Shown here piece by piece: positions 1 through 7,649 of a DNA stretch of 64,000 bases. Position 1 is the stretch's first letter; each line of letters begins with the position of its first letter. The DNA comes from Poriferisulfidus sp965221375 (GTDB lineage Bacteria > Pseudomonadota > Gammaproteobacteria > Poriferisulfidales > Poriferisulfidaceae). Position numbers and translations under genes: made by a program. The notes below the pieces were generated by a model. That model saw only the letters and a list, made by a program, of their open reading frames with translations. It made no database searches and had not been told where the DNA came from. Location of the stretch: positions 620,001 to 684,000 of the forward strand of contig OZ244883.1 of assembly GCA_965221375.1 (NCBI GenBank), in the 5' to 3' direction.

Positions 1-890
1 AACTGCGCTATTGCCAGACGCGGCTGGTGGAGCGGGGTTATTCAGAAGCAGTCACCTATAGTTTTATCGAAGAGCGCCTGCAGAACCTGTTTGCGCCCAA
101 GGTCGATCCCTGGAAACTGGTCAATCCTTTGTCTCAAGATCTGTCCGTGATGCGTTCAACGCTGATTCCCAGTTTGCTGCAAACCGCTCAATACAACCTC
201 AACCGCCAACAGCCCAGTGTGCGCTTGTTTGAAACCGCCCAAGTCTTCTCTCAAGAAAAGGGGAGTCCAAAGGAAACCTGGATTGTGGCAGGCGTGGCTT
301 GTGGAGCTGCGCATCCGCTGCAGTGGGGCGTTCAGCCTGCCGAGATCGACTTTTACGATGTCAAAGGCGATGTGGAAAACCTTTTGCAGGCGCAATTGGA
401 TGAAGTGACATTTGAGGCGGTGGAGCATGCGGCGCTGCATCCGGGTCAAACGGCCTGTGTGCGGTTACGGGGGCAGGAATTGGGAGTCATCGGCGCAGTA
501 CATCCGCGTCTGCATGAGGAGTTTGACTTGCCGAGCCCCGCGTTCGTTTTTGAATTAAAACTGGAAGATTGGAGCAACATCTCAAAAACCACTTTCACGC
601 CGTATTCGGAATACCCGCAGGTGGCCCGAGATTTGAGTTTGGTTCTGCCGGAAACTGTTTCTGCTGCCGACGTGGAAGCATGCGTTCGCGCATTGGGTAT
701 TGAGACACTGCACCATTGTGTGGTTTTTGATGTGTATCGCGGATCGGAACTGGAGGAGGGCTGCAAAAGTTTTGGCTTACATTTGATATTTCAGAGTTTT
801 TCGCATACACTTACAACCACCGAAGTCGATCAGCTGGTTGCGAAAGTAACGGCTGAATTGGAGAAACGCCTAAGGGTTAGGCCCCGATGA
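1..890 (+). CDS. pheT: Phenylalanyl-tRNA synthetase beta subunit (3' part)
   Basis: This is the C-terminal part of the beta subunit of the (alpha-beta)2 enzyme that charges tRNA-Phe. The frame is open from base 3 and the gene starts before the window. The visible part runs from the end of the B5 region (ERGYSEAVTYSFIEE) through the catalytic-like core (VNPLSQDLSVMRSTLIPSLL) to the C-terminal anticodon-binding fold (YSEYPQVARDLSLVLPETV). It ends in LEKRLRVRPR, the usual end for the family. The ihfA gene follows after 19 bases, the common gammaproteobacterial pheT-ihfA arrangement. Identification is secure; only the missing 5' part is unknown. Confidence 0.97.
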   Translation, partial: LRYCQTRLVERGYSEAVTYSFIEERLQNLFAPKVDPWKLVNPLSQDLSVMRSTLIPSLLQTAQYNLNRQQPSVRLFETAQVFSQEKGSPKETWIVAGVACGAAHPLQWGVQPAEIDFYDVKGDVENLLQAQLDEVTFEAVEHAALHPGQTACVRLRGQELGVIGAVHPRLHEEFDLPSPAFVFELKLEDWSNISKTTFTPYSEYPQVARDLSLVLPETVSAADVEACVRALGIETLHHCVVFDVYRGSELEEGCKSFGLHLIFQSFSHTLTTTEVDQLVAKVTAELEKRLRVRPR

Positions 891-909
891 CCCTATTAAA
901 GACTCCGAC

Positions 910-1200
910 ATGTCCAAAACTCTGACCAGAGCTGATTTGGTGATTTACCTGTCCGATGAGATGGGCTTGAATCGGCTGGAAGCACGACGACTCGTGGACG
1001 CTTTGTTCAATGAAATCAGCGAGGCTTTGTACGCCGGTGAAGATGTGCGCCTGTGGGGGTTTGGAAATTTCGTATTACGTGACAAGCCACAGCGGCCCGG
1101 CCGAAACCCCCGCAACGGACAGGAAGCGGTGATTAAGCCTCGGCGCGTGGTGACTTTTCGACCGGGACAGAAGCTGCGTAAGAAAGTCGGCGGTTTATGA
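910..1200 (+). CDS. ihfA: Integration host factor alpha subunit
   Basis: This is one half of the IHF heterodimer, which bends DNA sharply at specific sites and assists replication, recombination and transcription. The 96-residue length is normal. The DNA-binding arm is intact (RDKPQRPGRNPRNGQE, about residues 57-72) with the intercalating proline in RPGRNP, followed by RRVVTFRPGQKLRKKV. One variation is RLWGFGNF, where Trp replaces the Ser or His usual before GFGNF. The gene sits between pheT and a MerR-type gene and overlaps the latter by four bases (ATGA). The partner ihfB is not in the window. Confidence 0.96.
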   Translation: MSKTLTRADLVIYLSDEMGLNRLEARRLVDALFNEISEALYAGEDVRLWGFGNFVLRDKPQRPGRNPRNGQEAVIKPRRVVTFRPGQKLRKKVGGL

Positions 1201-1544
1201 GCGAACCGTCGCAGTCGGTTTCGGCGATCGTGCCGAACAAGCGTTATTTCACGATTGGGGAAGTTAGCCAGTTATGTCAGGTCAAGGATCACGTGCTGCG
1301 ATATTGGGAATCCAAGGTTCCAAAATTACGTCCTCAGCGGCGTCAGGGGCGACGCTATTACCGGCGTGAGGATGTGTTGCTGGTACGCCAGATTCATGGT
1401 CTGATGAAACACGAAGGGTATACTTTGGAAGGGGCTTGGCAAAAACTGGAGGCACAACCTCCGGCACAGGAAAGCCCTCAAATGCAGGCGATCCAACAAG
1501 CGGTCGTAGAGTTGGAGGAAGTCCTGCATATGTTGCGTGAGTAG
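1197..1544 (+). CDS. MerR-family transcriptional regulator
   Basis: This is a 115-residue MerR-type DNA-binding protein. The helix-turn-helix and wing occupy about residues 17-85: YFTIGEVSQLCQVKDHVLRY, then PQRRQGRRYYRREDVLLV. A short helical tail follows that could dimerise (QAVVELEEVLHMLRE). There is no cysteine-rich metal-binding end, so it is not a metal sensor of the MerR or CueR kind. Homologues just downstream of ihfA are widespread in gammaproteobacteria with no settled role. The start overlaps the ihfA stop codon, so translation is probably coupled. A tRNA-Pro gene begins 17 bases after the stop. Confidence 0.9.
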   Translation: MSEPSQSVSAIVPNKRYFTIGEVSQLCQVKDHVLRYWESKVPKLRPQRRQGRRYYRREDVLLVRQIHGLMKHEGYTLEGAWQKLEAQPPAQESPQMQAIQQAVVELEEVLHMLRE

Positions 1545-1561
1545 GTCATGCCGTTACAAGG

Positions 1562-1638
1562 CGGGGTGTGGCGCAGTCTGGTAGCGCACCGCAATGGGGT
1601 TGCGGTGGTCGGAGGTTCAAATCCTCTCACCCCGACCA
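1562..1638 (+). tRNA. tRNA-Pro (anticodon GGG)
   Basis: A 77-base cloverleaf with encoded CCA. The acceptor stem is CGGGGTG paired with CACCCCG, giving the C1-G72 pair typical of bacterial tRNA-Pro. The D arm is GCGCAGTCTGGTAGCGC. The anticodon stem CCGCA/TGCGG encloses loop ATGGGGT, so the anticodon is GGG (reads CCC and CCU). The T arm is GGAGGTTCAAATCCTC. GTTTTTT directly after CCA may mark the 3' end of the transcript. The pheT-ihfA-merR-tRNA-Pro order is conserved in gammaproteobacteria. Confidence 0.97.
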
Positions 1639-1680
1639 GTTTTTTCTGATCCTTTCATACACCGAAGAGCAACTCGCCAC

Positions 1681-2469
1681 ATGGCTTGGGACTTGGAGTT
1701 GGCGCTGGTTGTCGCGACAGCTGCAACCGGTGTGATTCGTTACGGCTATCGGGGATGGCTGCGCTTGCGGCATCAGGCTCCGGCTCCGCATCGCCCCTGG
1801 GTGGTGGAGTGGTCCCATTCCCTGTTTCCGGTGTTGCTGCTGGTGCTGGTGCTGCGCACCTTCGTGGTGGAGCCTTTCCGGATTCCTTCAGGCTCAATGA
1901 TGCCGACCTTGCTGATCGGTGATTTGATTTTGGTCAATAAATTCAGTTACGGTCTACGATTGCCGGTTTCCCACAACTTGCTGCTTGACACGGGCGAGCC
2001 GCAGCGAGGCGATGTCGCGGTGTTTCGTTTTCCCGGAGACCCCAACGTGGATTACATCAAGCGCATTGTCGGCCTTCCCGGAGATCAGGCGTCTTACCGC
2101 GACAAGCAGCTGACCGTCAATGGGCAGGCGTACGCGCAACAGAATCCTCGTGCTTTTTTGGATGAGATGGCAGGCGTCCCGCGACCTCACCACACGCGCC
2201 TGACGGAAACGATTGAGGGGCGGCAGCACGACATTTTGACGGATGCGCTTTATATGGGGACGCCCCGGGAATTTACCGTGCCGCCCGGGCATTATCTGGT
2301 CATGGGCGACAACCGCGACCACAGCAGCGACAGCCGCATGTGGGGTTTTGTGCCGGAGAGCCACCTGGTGGGTCGCGCGTTTTTTGTATGGATGAACTTT
2401 GACTATCTACTGGCGTCACTGACCCGTTCGGATGTGTCGGTGTCGTCGCGACTGGGGTCGATTCGCTGA
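1681..2469 (+). CDS. lepB: Signal peptidase I
   Basis: This membrane serine protease removes signal peptides from exported proteins. From the ATG at 1681 it has 262 residues; the frame stays open upstream into the tRNA gene, so the later ATG is the real start. Two N-terminal membrane segments (about residues 5-20 and 45-62) precede the catalytic domain. The catalytic serine is Ser72 in RIPSGSMMPT and the general-base lysine is Lys127 in DYIKRIVGLPGD. The GDNRDHSSDSR box is also present. The protein is somewhat shorter than the E. coli enzyme. Signal peptidase next to rnc and era is the standard order, and rnc begins five bases after the stop. Confidence 0.96.
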   Translation: MAWDLELALVVATAATGVIRYGYRGWLRLRHQAPAPHRPWVVEWSHSLFPVLLLVLVLRTFVVEPFRIPSGSMMPTLLIGDLILVNKFSYGLRLPVSHNLLLDTGEPQRGDVAVFRFPGDPNVDYIKRIVGLPGDQASYRDKQLTVNGQAYAQQNPRAFLDEMAGVPRPHHTRLTETIEGRQHDILTDALYMGTPREFTVPPGHYLVMGDNRDHSSDSRMWGFVPESHLVGRAFFVWMNFDYLLASLTRSDVSVSSRLGSIR

Positions 2470-2474
2470 CATCC

Positions 2475-3134
2475 ATGGCTGAACTGGAGCGCTGGTTGCC
2501 GCCGGAAGTGCTGGCCAGTCAAGAATATCAGACCGCACGCACCCATCGCAGTGTGGGTACTCCGCACAATGAGCGCCAGGAATTTCTCGGCGACGCATTA
2601 CTCGGCTGGGTGATTTCGGAACACTTGTACGATCGTTTTCCGGATTTGTCGGAAGGGGATTTGACCCGCCTGCGTTCGCATCTGGTGTGTCGTTCCATGC
2701 TCAGCGACTTGGCGCAAAAAATGGAGTTAGGTGAATTGGTGATTGTCAACGATCGTCAGCCCTTGTCCGCACGCGCCCGCCGTATTTTGGAAGGCAACGC
2801 CCTGGAGGCGATGGTGGCGGCGGTTTATCAAGTATGCGGGTTGGAGGCCACGCGAACGTTCATCTATCAGTTGTATGAAGAGGAATTGAAGCATCTGCCG
2901 GAACCGGACACGTTGAGCAACAGCAAGACGGAACTGCAGGAACTTCTGGCCGGGCAGGGCCATCCCAATCCACGTTACCTGTTGAAACAGGAGACGCCCA
3001 AACAATCGCCGCGCTTCAAAGTACATTGCGAGGTGCCGGACTTGAACCTCCAGACCTCGGGAGTCGGCGAACGCATTCGGGAGGCGGAGCAGGATGCTGC
3101 CGCCGCCATGTTGCGCAAGATTCGACAGCCTTGA
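2475..3134 (+). CDS. rnc: Ribonuclease III, divergent
   Basis: RNase III cuts double-stranded RNA in rRNA maturation and mRNA decay. The 219-residue protein has the signature HNERQEFLGD (residues 31-40, with Glu33, Glu36 and Asp40) and SEGDLTRLRS, then a double-stranded-RNA-binding domain from about residue 150 (SKTELQELLAGQGHPNPRYL). Two parts are unusual. The N-terminal helices before THRS do not show the usual LGY-x-F pattern. The second active-site motif, normally ADxxEA, reads GNALEA, so the metal-binding Asp (Asp114 in E. coli) aligns with Asn. Position between lepB and era leaves no doubt about the family. Confidence 0.92.
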   Translation: MAELERWLPPEVLASQEYQTARTHRSVGTPHNERQEFLGDALLGWVISEHLYDRFPDLSEGDLTRLRSHLVCRSMLSDLAQKMELGELVIVNDRQPLSARARRILEGNALEAMVAAVYQVCGLEATRTFIYQLYEEELKHLPEPDTLSNSKTELQELLAGQGHPNPRYLLKQETPKQSPRFKVHCEVPDLNLQTSGVGERIREAEQDAAAAMLRKIRQP

Positions 3135-3139
3135 GCAAA

Positions 3140-4030
3140 ATGGATACGGTGACTCGCTGCGGTTTTGTGGCGTTGTGCGGCAAGCCCAATGTCGGAAAAT
3201 CAACGCTGTTCAATCGCTTGGTACAAGCCCCTCTGGCCGCGGCGACCGGCAAACCGCAGACCACGCGGCACAACATCAAGGGAGTGCTGACCGAAGGGAC
3301 GACGCAATTTGTGTTTGTCGACACGCCGGGCATTTACAGCCGCAGCAACCGCCGTCTGTCGCGTCTGCTGAACGCCAATGCGCGTGAGGCGCTCAGCCAG
3401 ATTGATGTGGCGCTGCTGGTGGTGGAAGCAGGGGTATGGAATGAGCGCGATGCGCATATCTTGCAGGATGTCCGGGCCTCCCAGGCTCCAGTGGTGCTGG
3501 CGGCCAACAAGATCGACCGCATCGGCGATCACACCCAGCTGCTGCCGTACTTCGCCGAGTTGGCGGAATACAAATTTGCCGAGTATGTGCCAATCAGCGC
3601 ACGCACAGGCGAGGGATGTGAAGATCTGAAGAAAACTTTGGGAAATTATTTGCCCTCGCGTGGGTTTTTGTTTGATGCGGACACATTGACCGATCGACAC
3701 GAGCGTTTTTTTATGGAAGAGGCCATTCGGGAGCAGTTGTTGGTGCAGTTGGGCCAAGAGCTGCCGTATGCAACGCACGTGCAGGTGACGCAAGTCGAGG
3801 AACATCCTCGACGGGTGCGGGTCGCGGCGGAAATTTTGGTGGAGCGTCAATCTCAGCGCAAGATTCTGCTGGGTCGTCAGGGTTCGCGTATCCGCGAGTT
3901 GGGACGCGCCTCACGTTTGACGATGGAGCGGCTTCTGGATCGACCGGTATTTCTCAAACTGCATGTGCGGGTGCACAAGCGCTGGCAACAAGACCCACAG
4001 GTATTGCGCAGTTATCGCGGCGGGGTGTAA
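3140..4030 (+). CDS. era: GTPase Era
   Basis: Era is an essential GTPase that binds the 3' end of 16S rRNA and helps assemble the small ribosomal subunit. From the ATG at 3140 it is 296 residues, close to the E. coli length. The GTPase motifs are GKPNVGKST (G1), DTPG (G3) and NKID (G4). The C-terminal KH domain includes ILLGRQGSRIRELGRASR and ends VLRSYRGGV. An in-frame TTG at 3131, overlapping the rnc stop, is an alternative start. The stop overlaps the recO ATG by one base. The lepB-rnc-era-recO order points to one transcript. Confidence 0.96.
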   Translation: MDTVTRCGFVALCGKPNVGKSTLFNRLVQAPLAAATGKPQTTRHNIKGVLTEGTTQFVFVDTPGIYSRSNRRLSRLLNANAREALSQIDVALLVVEAGVWNERDAHILQDVRASQAPVVLAANKIDRIGDHTQLLPYFAELAEYKFAEYVPISARTGEGCEDLKKTLGNYLPSRGFLFDADTLTDRHERFFMEEAIREQLLVQLGQELPYATHVQVTQVEEHPRRVRVAAEILVERQSQRKILLGRQGSRIRELGRASRLTMERLLDRPVFLKLHVRVHKRWQQDPQVLRSYRGGV

Positions 4031-4725
4031 TGCGTCAGGACGAACTGATCGAAGCCTATGTCGTCCAGGCACGTCCCTGGCGTGAGACCAGCATGCTCTA
4101 CAAAATGATCGCACGCCGACATGGGTGGCTGAGTCTGGTGCATAAAGGGGTGCGCAAAAATCGTCGGGAACGACCGTTGCCGGTTCTCACTTCGGTGCGC
4201 GTCTCTTGGAGTGGCCGTAGCAGTCTGCAGACCTTGCGTCATGCGGAGGCGCATCCGATGCCGGTAATCAGTGCGCCCGAACGCCAGGTGGCAGCGCTTT
4301 ATTTGAATGAAATTCTCAGCTATCTATTGCCGGAGGATGGCCATAGTGACGAAATCTATCCGTTCTACCATGCTGCGCTGCAGCAATTAAATGAGACCGA
4401 AGACTGGGAGCAAGTATTGCGAGGCGCGGAGCTGGACGTGCTACAGATGGCCGGACATCCGTTACAACTGGAGCAGACGGAACAAGGACGAGTGAAAGCC
4501 TCCCAGCGTTATCGCTATGTGCCGGACACCGGTCCTGTCGAGTTGTCGTCGAATTCCACCGAAGAAGGCATTAGCGGAGAGACTTTATTGAAGTTGTACC
4601 GACGCAGTGGATTGAATGCCAATCAACGGCGCGAAGCGCGACGCCTGATGCGGCGAGTGCTGGATCATTACGTCGCACCGCGAGTGATTCATTCAAGAAA
4701 TATCATGCGGGCATTCAAGCACTGA
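4030..4725 (+). CDS. recO: DNA repair protein RecO
   Basis: RecO anneals single strands and, with RecR, loads RecA onto SSB-coated DNA in gap repair. The 231-residue protein opens with the RecO OB-fold signature (AYVVQARPWRETSMLYKMIA, then GWLSLVHKGVRKNR) and continues into the helical domain (LYLNEILSYLLPEDGHSDEI). Members of this family often have a zinc-binding site, but no four-cysteine cluster is present here, as in E. coli RecO. The start codon overlaps the era stop. A 140-base gap follows before pdxJ. Confidence 0.94.
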   Translation: MRQDELIEAYVVQARPWRETSMLYKMIARRHGWLSLVHKGVRKNRRERPLPVLTSVRVSWSGRSSLQTLRHAEAHPMPVISAPERQVAALYLNEILSYLLPEDGHSDEIYPFYHAALQQLNETEDWEQVLRGAELDVLQMAGHPLQLEQTEQGRVKASQRYRYVPDTGPVELSSNSTEEGISGETLLKLYRRSGLNANQRREARRLMRRVLDHYVAPRVIHSRNIMRAFKH

Positions 4726-4865
4726 AACGGGGTCTCGGCGAGGTGCGGGCGAATTTTTTGCCTCGTTCAAAGTCCAACATTAAGCCTGGTTTTTGCGTAA
4801 AATTGCTGCGAAACAACACATCTTCAACATGGTAAAGTTGCTATGACGAGACTTGATTGGGTAGG

Positions 4866-5594
4866 ATGAAGACGATTCGATTAGGAGTTAATGTCGATCA
4901 TATAGCCACGCTTCGCCAACAACGCTATACACCCTATCCTGATTTGGCCGAAGCCATTCGCTGTGCGGAAGCGGCTGGCGCGGATGGCATTACCATGCAT
5001 TTGCGTGAGGACCGGCGACATATCCAGTTGGAAGATGTCGAACAGGCGCGCGATGTGGTGGCCGGCACTTTAAATTTGGAGATGGCGGTGACGGAAGAGA
5101 TGCTGGGGATTGCCGAACGAATCCAACCCGATTATTGCTGCCTGGTGCCGGAGAAGCGCGAGGAATTAACCACTGAGGGAGGCTTGGATGTGCAAGGGCA
5201 ACGCGAACGCATTCGGGAGGCCTGTGCGCGACTGAATGCTGCCGGCATCCAGGTGTCTCTGTTTATAGAGCCGACCCGCGAGGCCATTGATGCGGCGATT
5301 GATGTGGGGGCGCCGATTGTGGAACTTCACACCGGCCCGTATGCCAATGCCGAAGATGCACAAACCACAGCAGCCGAATTGAAGCGTTTGACCGACACGT
5401 CGGAGTACGCGCAAGACCGTCTGATTGTGAATGCCGGACATGGATTGCATCGCGATAATGTGGGACCCGTGGCGGCGATTCCGAACATGAATGAACTGAA
5501 TATTGGTCATGCGATTGTGTGTCGGGCGATAATGGTTGGATTAAAAGAAGCCGTACAAGAAGTGCGCCAGGCTATGGAGTCAGCATGCAGTTGA
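4866..5594 (+). CDS. pdxJ: Pyridoxine 5'-phosphate synthase
   Basis: PdxJ condenses 1-deoxyxylulose 5-phosphate with 3-amino-2-oxopropyl phosphate to make pyridoxine 5'-phosphate, the last ring-forming step of vitamin B6 synthesis. The 242-residue TIM-barrel protein has the family start KTIRLGVNVDHIATLRQ, TMHLREDRRHIQ, and the late motifs IVELHTGPYA and VNAGHGLHRDNV. The ATG at 4866 gives the standard N-terminus; a TTG nine bases upstream is unlikely. The last 10 bases overlap acpS. The recO-pdxJ-acpS order is typical. Confidence 0.96.
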   Translation: MKTIRLGVNVDHIATLRQQRYTPYPDLAEAIRCAEAAGADGITMHLREDRRHIQLEDVEQARDVVAGTLNLEMAVTEEMLGIAERIQPDYCCLVPEKREELTTEGGLDVQGQRERIREACARLNAAGIQVSLFIEPTREAIDAAIDVGAPIVELHTGPYANAEDAQTTAAELKRLTDTSEYAQDRLIVNAGHGLHRDNVGPVAAIPNMNELNIGHAIVCRAIMVGLKEAVQEVRQAMESACS

Positions 5595-5956
5595 TCGGAA
5601 TTGGCACGGATATTGTCGACACACGCCGCGTGGCACGTGTGTATGCGCGTTATGGAGAACGTTTTGCCCGACGCATTCTGGCGCATTCGGAATGGCTGCA
5701 GTTTGAGCGGGCACCGGAGCCGGCATTGTTTCTGGCGAAGCGCTTTGCCGCCAAGGAAGCGATTGGCAAGGCATTGGGTTGCGGCATCGGACAAGGGTTG
5801 GGGTGGAACTGCATCACGGTCGAGCATGACGACACCGGTCGGCCGCTTGCTCAAATTTCCGGTGCTTTACCGCAGGCGAACGCAGTCCTGCATCTAAGCG
5901 TGGCGGATGAACGCAATTACGCAATCGCCTATGCGGTTGCCCTGGAGGCGGCATGA
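5585..5956 (+). CDS. acpS: Holo-[acyl-carrier-protein] synthase
   Basis: AcpS transfers 4'-phosphopantetheine from CoA to acyl carrier protein, activating it for fatty acid synthesis. The 123-residue length is normal. The two metal-binding segments are present: GIGTDIVDTRRV near the N-terminus and FAAKEAIGKALG around residues 55-66. The ATG at 5585 lies inside the end of pdxJ and gives the family N-terminus MQLIGIGTDIV. The stop overlaps the cysM start as ATGA, so pdxJ, acpS and cysM are likely translated from one message. Confidence 0.95.
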   Translation: MQLIGIGTDIVDTRRVARVYARYGERFARRILAHSEWLQFERAPEPALFLAKRFAAKEAIGKALGCGIGQGLGWNCITVEHDDTGRPLAQISGALPQANAVLHLSVADERNYAIAYAVALEAA

Positions 5957-6843
5957 ACTACCCCACCATCGAGGCTTGCATAGGCTCCACTGCGTTGGTG
6001 CGCCTGCAGCGCATGGCGCCGCCCGAGGTCACGGTGTTGGCAAAACTGGAGGGGGATAATCCTGCCGGTTCGGTCAAAGACCGTCCGGCAATCAACATGA
6101 TTGATGCGGCCGAGCGACGCGGCGATATCAGCCCCGGTGACACCCTGGTGGAGGCGACCAGCGGCAATACCGGCATTGCTTTGGCGATGGCGGCGGCCAT
6201 CCGAGGTTATCGAATGATTCTAATCATGCCGGAGAACATGAGTCTGGAACGGCGTCAAACCATGCAGGCGTTTGGAGCGGAGTTGATCTTGGTGACGGCG
6301 GAAGAGGGAATGGAAGTGGCGCGGGATCGGGCTTTGGCCATGCAGGCCGCCGGCGAGGCGCATCTTTTTAATCAGTTTGATAATCCGGATAACTCCGAAG
6401 CTCATTACCAGGGCACGGGTCCGGAGTTGTGGCGGGAGACCGGAGGCGAATTGACGCATTTTGTGTCTTCCATGGGCACGACCGGCACCATCAGCGGCGC
6501 CGGACGTTATTTGAAAGAACAAAATCCCGATATCGAAGTCATCGGCGTGCAGCCGGCCGAAGGCTCGGCGATTCCGGGGATTCGCAATTGGGCGGAAGGC
6601 TACGTACCGAAAATCAAAGACAAGACCGTCATTGATCGCGAGATTAATGTGACACGCGAGGAGGCGGAGGAATGTATGCGGGAGATGGCGAGAAGCGAGG
6701 GGATTTTTGCCGGCATCTCATCGGGAGGCTGCATGTCCGCCGGTCTGCAGGTCGCCGGTGAGGCGGCGCCGGGCTCGGTGATTGCGGTGATTGTCTGCGA
6801 TCGGGGAGACCGGTATTTGTCGTCGGGGGTCTATGCGTCATGA
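5953..6843 (+). CDS. cysM: Cysteine synthase B
   Basis: This PLP-dependent O-acetylserine sulfhydrylase makes cysteine from O-acetylserine and sulfide or thiosulfate. The 296-residue protein shows GSTALVRLQRM, the PLP lysine in NPAGSVKDRPA (about residue 43), the phosphate-binding loop TSGNTGIALAMAAA, and SSMGTTGTISGAGRYLKE. The motifs fit CysM better than CysK. It overlaps acpS upstream and the exonuclease gene downstream by four bases each, so it sits in the middle of a coupled run. Confidence 0.95.
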   Translation: MNYPTIEACIGSTALVRLQRMAPPEVTVLAKLEGDNPAGSVKDRPAINMIDAAERRGDISPGDTLVEATSGNTGIALAMAAAIRGYRMILIMPENMSLERRQTMQAFGAELILVTAEEGMEVARDRALAMQAAGEAHLFNQFDNPDNSEAHYQGTGPELWRETGGELTHFVSSMGTTGTISGAGRYLKEQNPDIEVIGVQPAEGSAIPGIRNWAEGYVPKIKDKTVIDREINVTREEAEECMREMARSEGIFAGISSGGCMSAGLQVAGEAAPGSVIAVIVCDRGDRYLSSGVYAS

Positions 6844-7649
6844 TCGGTGATGTTTTGGTATTCGATGTCGAGACCATCCCGGACATTGAGTTGGGCCGCC
6901 GGGTTTATCAGCTCAGTGACGATTTGCCGGATGAGGATGTGGTGCGAGCCATGGAGCAGCTGCGGATGCAGAAGACGGGTGGACATCCATTTCAGCCCCT
7001 GCAAATGCAGCGGGTGGTGTGCGTTTCGGTGGTGTATCGCACCGAGCAGGTGTTGGTGGTCAAGTCTTTGGAAAGTATCGAGGCGGATGAGCGTGCGATC
7101 TTGCGTAATTTCTATGACGGCATTGATCGGGCGGCGCCGCGTCTGGTGTCCTGGAACGGTAATGGGTTCGATCTGCCGGTTCTCAATTACCGGGCCATGC
7201 ATCATGGCATCATGGCGGCCCGATTTTGGGAGACCGGTGAAAACGAGCGCGAATTTCGCTACAACAACTACATCAGCCGTTATCACGAACGCCATTTGGA
7301 TTTAATGGATGTGCTGTCGCGCTACAACTTGAGAGCGGCCGTCAGTTTGGAGGATTGCGCCGCCTCTATGGGGTTCCCCGGAAAGTCGGAGATGTCAGGC
7401 GCCGGGGTCTGGCCGGCTTACCAGGAAGGCCGCCTCGCGGAAATTCGCCAATATTGTGAAACGGATGCGTTGATTACTTACCTTATCCTGCTGCGGTTTG
7501 AATTTATCCGCGGCAATTTGACTCGAGATGAGTACATCGCCATGTGTGACGAACTTCAATCATGTTTGGAAGAGGAGGACCATCCCCACTTTCGCTCTTT
7601 TCTGGAGCGTTGGGATCGTGATAACGACCCGGTGGAACGCGGCTCCTAG
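6840..7649 (+). CDS. Predicted 3'-5' exonuclease, PolB-like
   Basis: A 269-residue protein of the family related to the exonuclease domain of DNA polymerase B. The DEDD-type motifs are visible: LVFDVETIPD near the N-terminus (Exo I), LVSWNGNGFDLPVLNYRA around residues 102-119 (Exo II) and a late CETDALITYLI (Exo III). LDLMDVLSRYN is also typical. Such proteins are common in proteobacteria but their substrate is not established, so a role in DNA repair or turnover is inferred from the fold. The gene overlaps cysM at its start, and its 3' end overlaps the converging dapE gene by four bases. Confidence 0.88.
   Translation: MIGDVLVFDVETIPDIELGRRVYQLSDDLPDEDVVRAMEQLRMQKTGGHPFQPLQMQRVVCVSVVYRTEQVLVVKSLESIEADERAILRNFYDGIDRAAPRLVSWNGNGFDLPVLNYRAMHHGIMAARFWETGENEREFRYNNYISRYHERHLDLMDVLSRYNLRAAVSLEDCAASMGFPGKSEMSGAGVWPAYQEGRLAEIRQYCETDALITYLILLRFEFIRGNLTRDEYIAMCDELQSCLEEEDHPHFRSFLERWDRDNDPVERGS

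Noticed and set aside
1594..1680. Longer LepB starting inside tRNA-Pro
   Set aside because: Its first codons are the tRNA sequence; the ATG at 1681 gives a normal signal peptidase N-terminus.
4726..4865. Terminator after recO (CGAGG ... CCTCG around a T-run)
   Set aside because: The T-run is inside the loop and the stem is only five base pairs; not a credible terminator.
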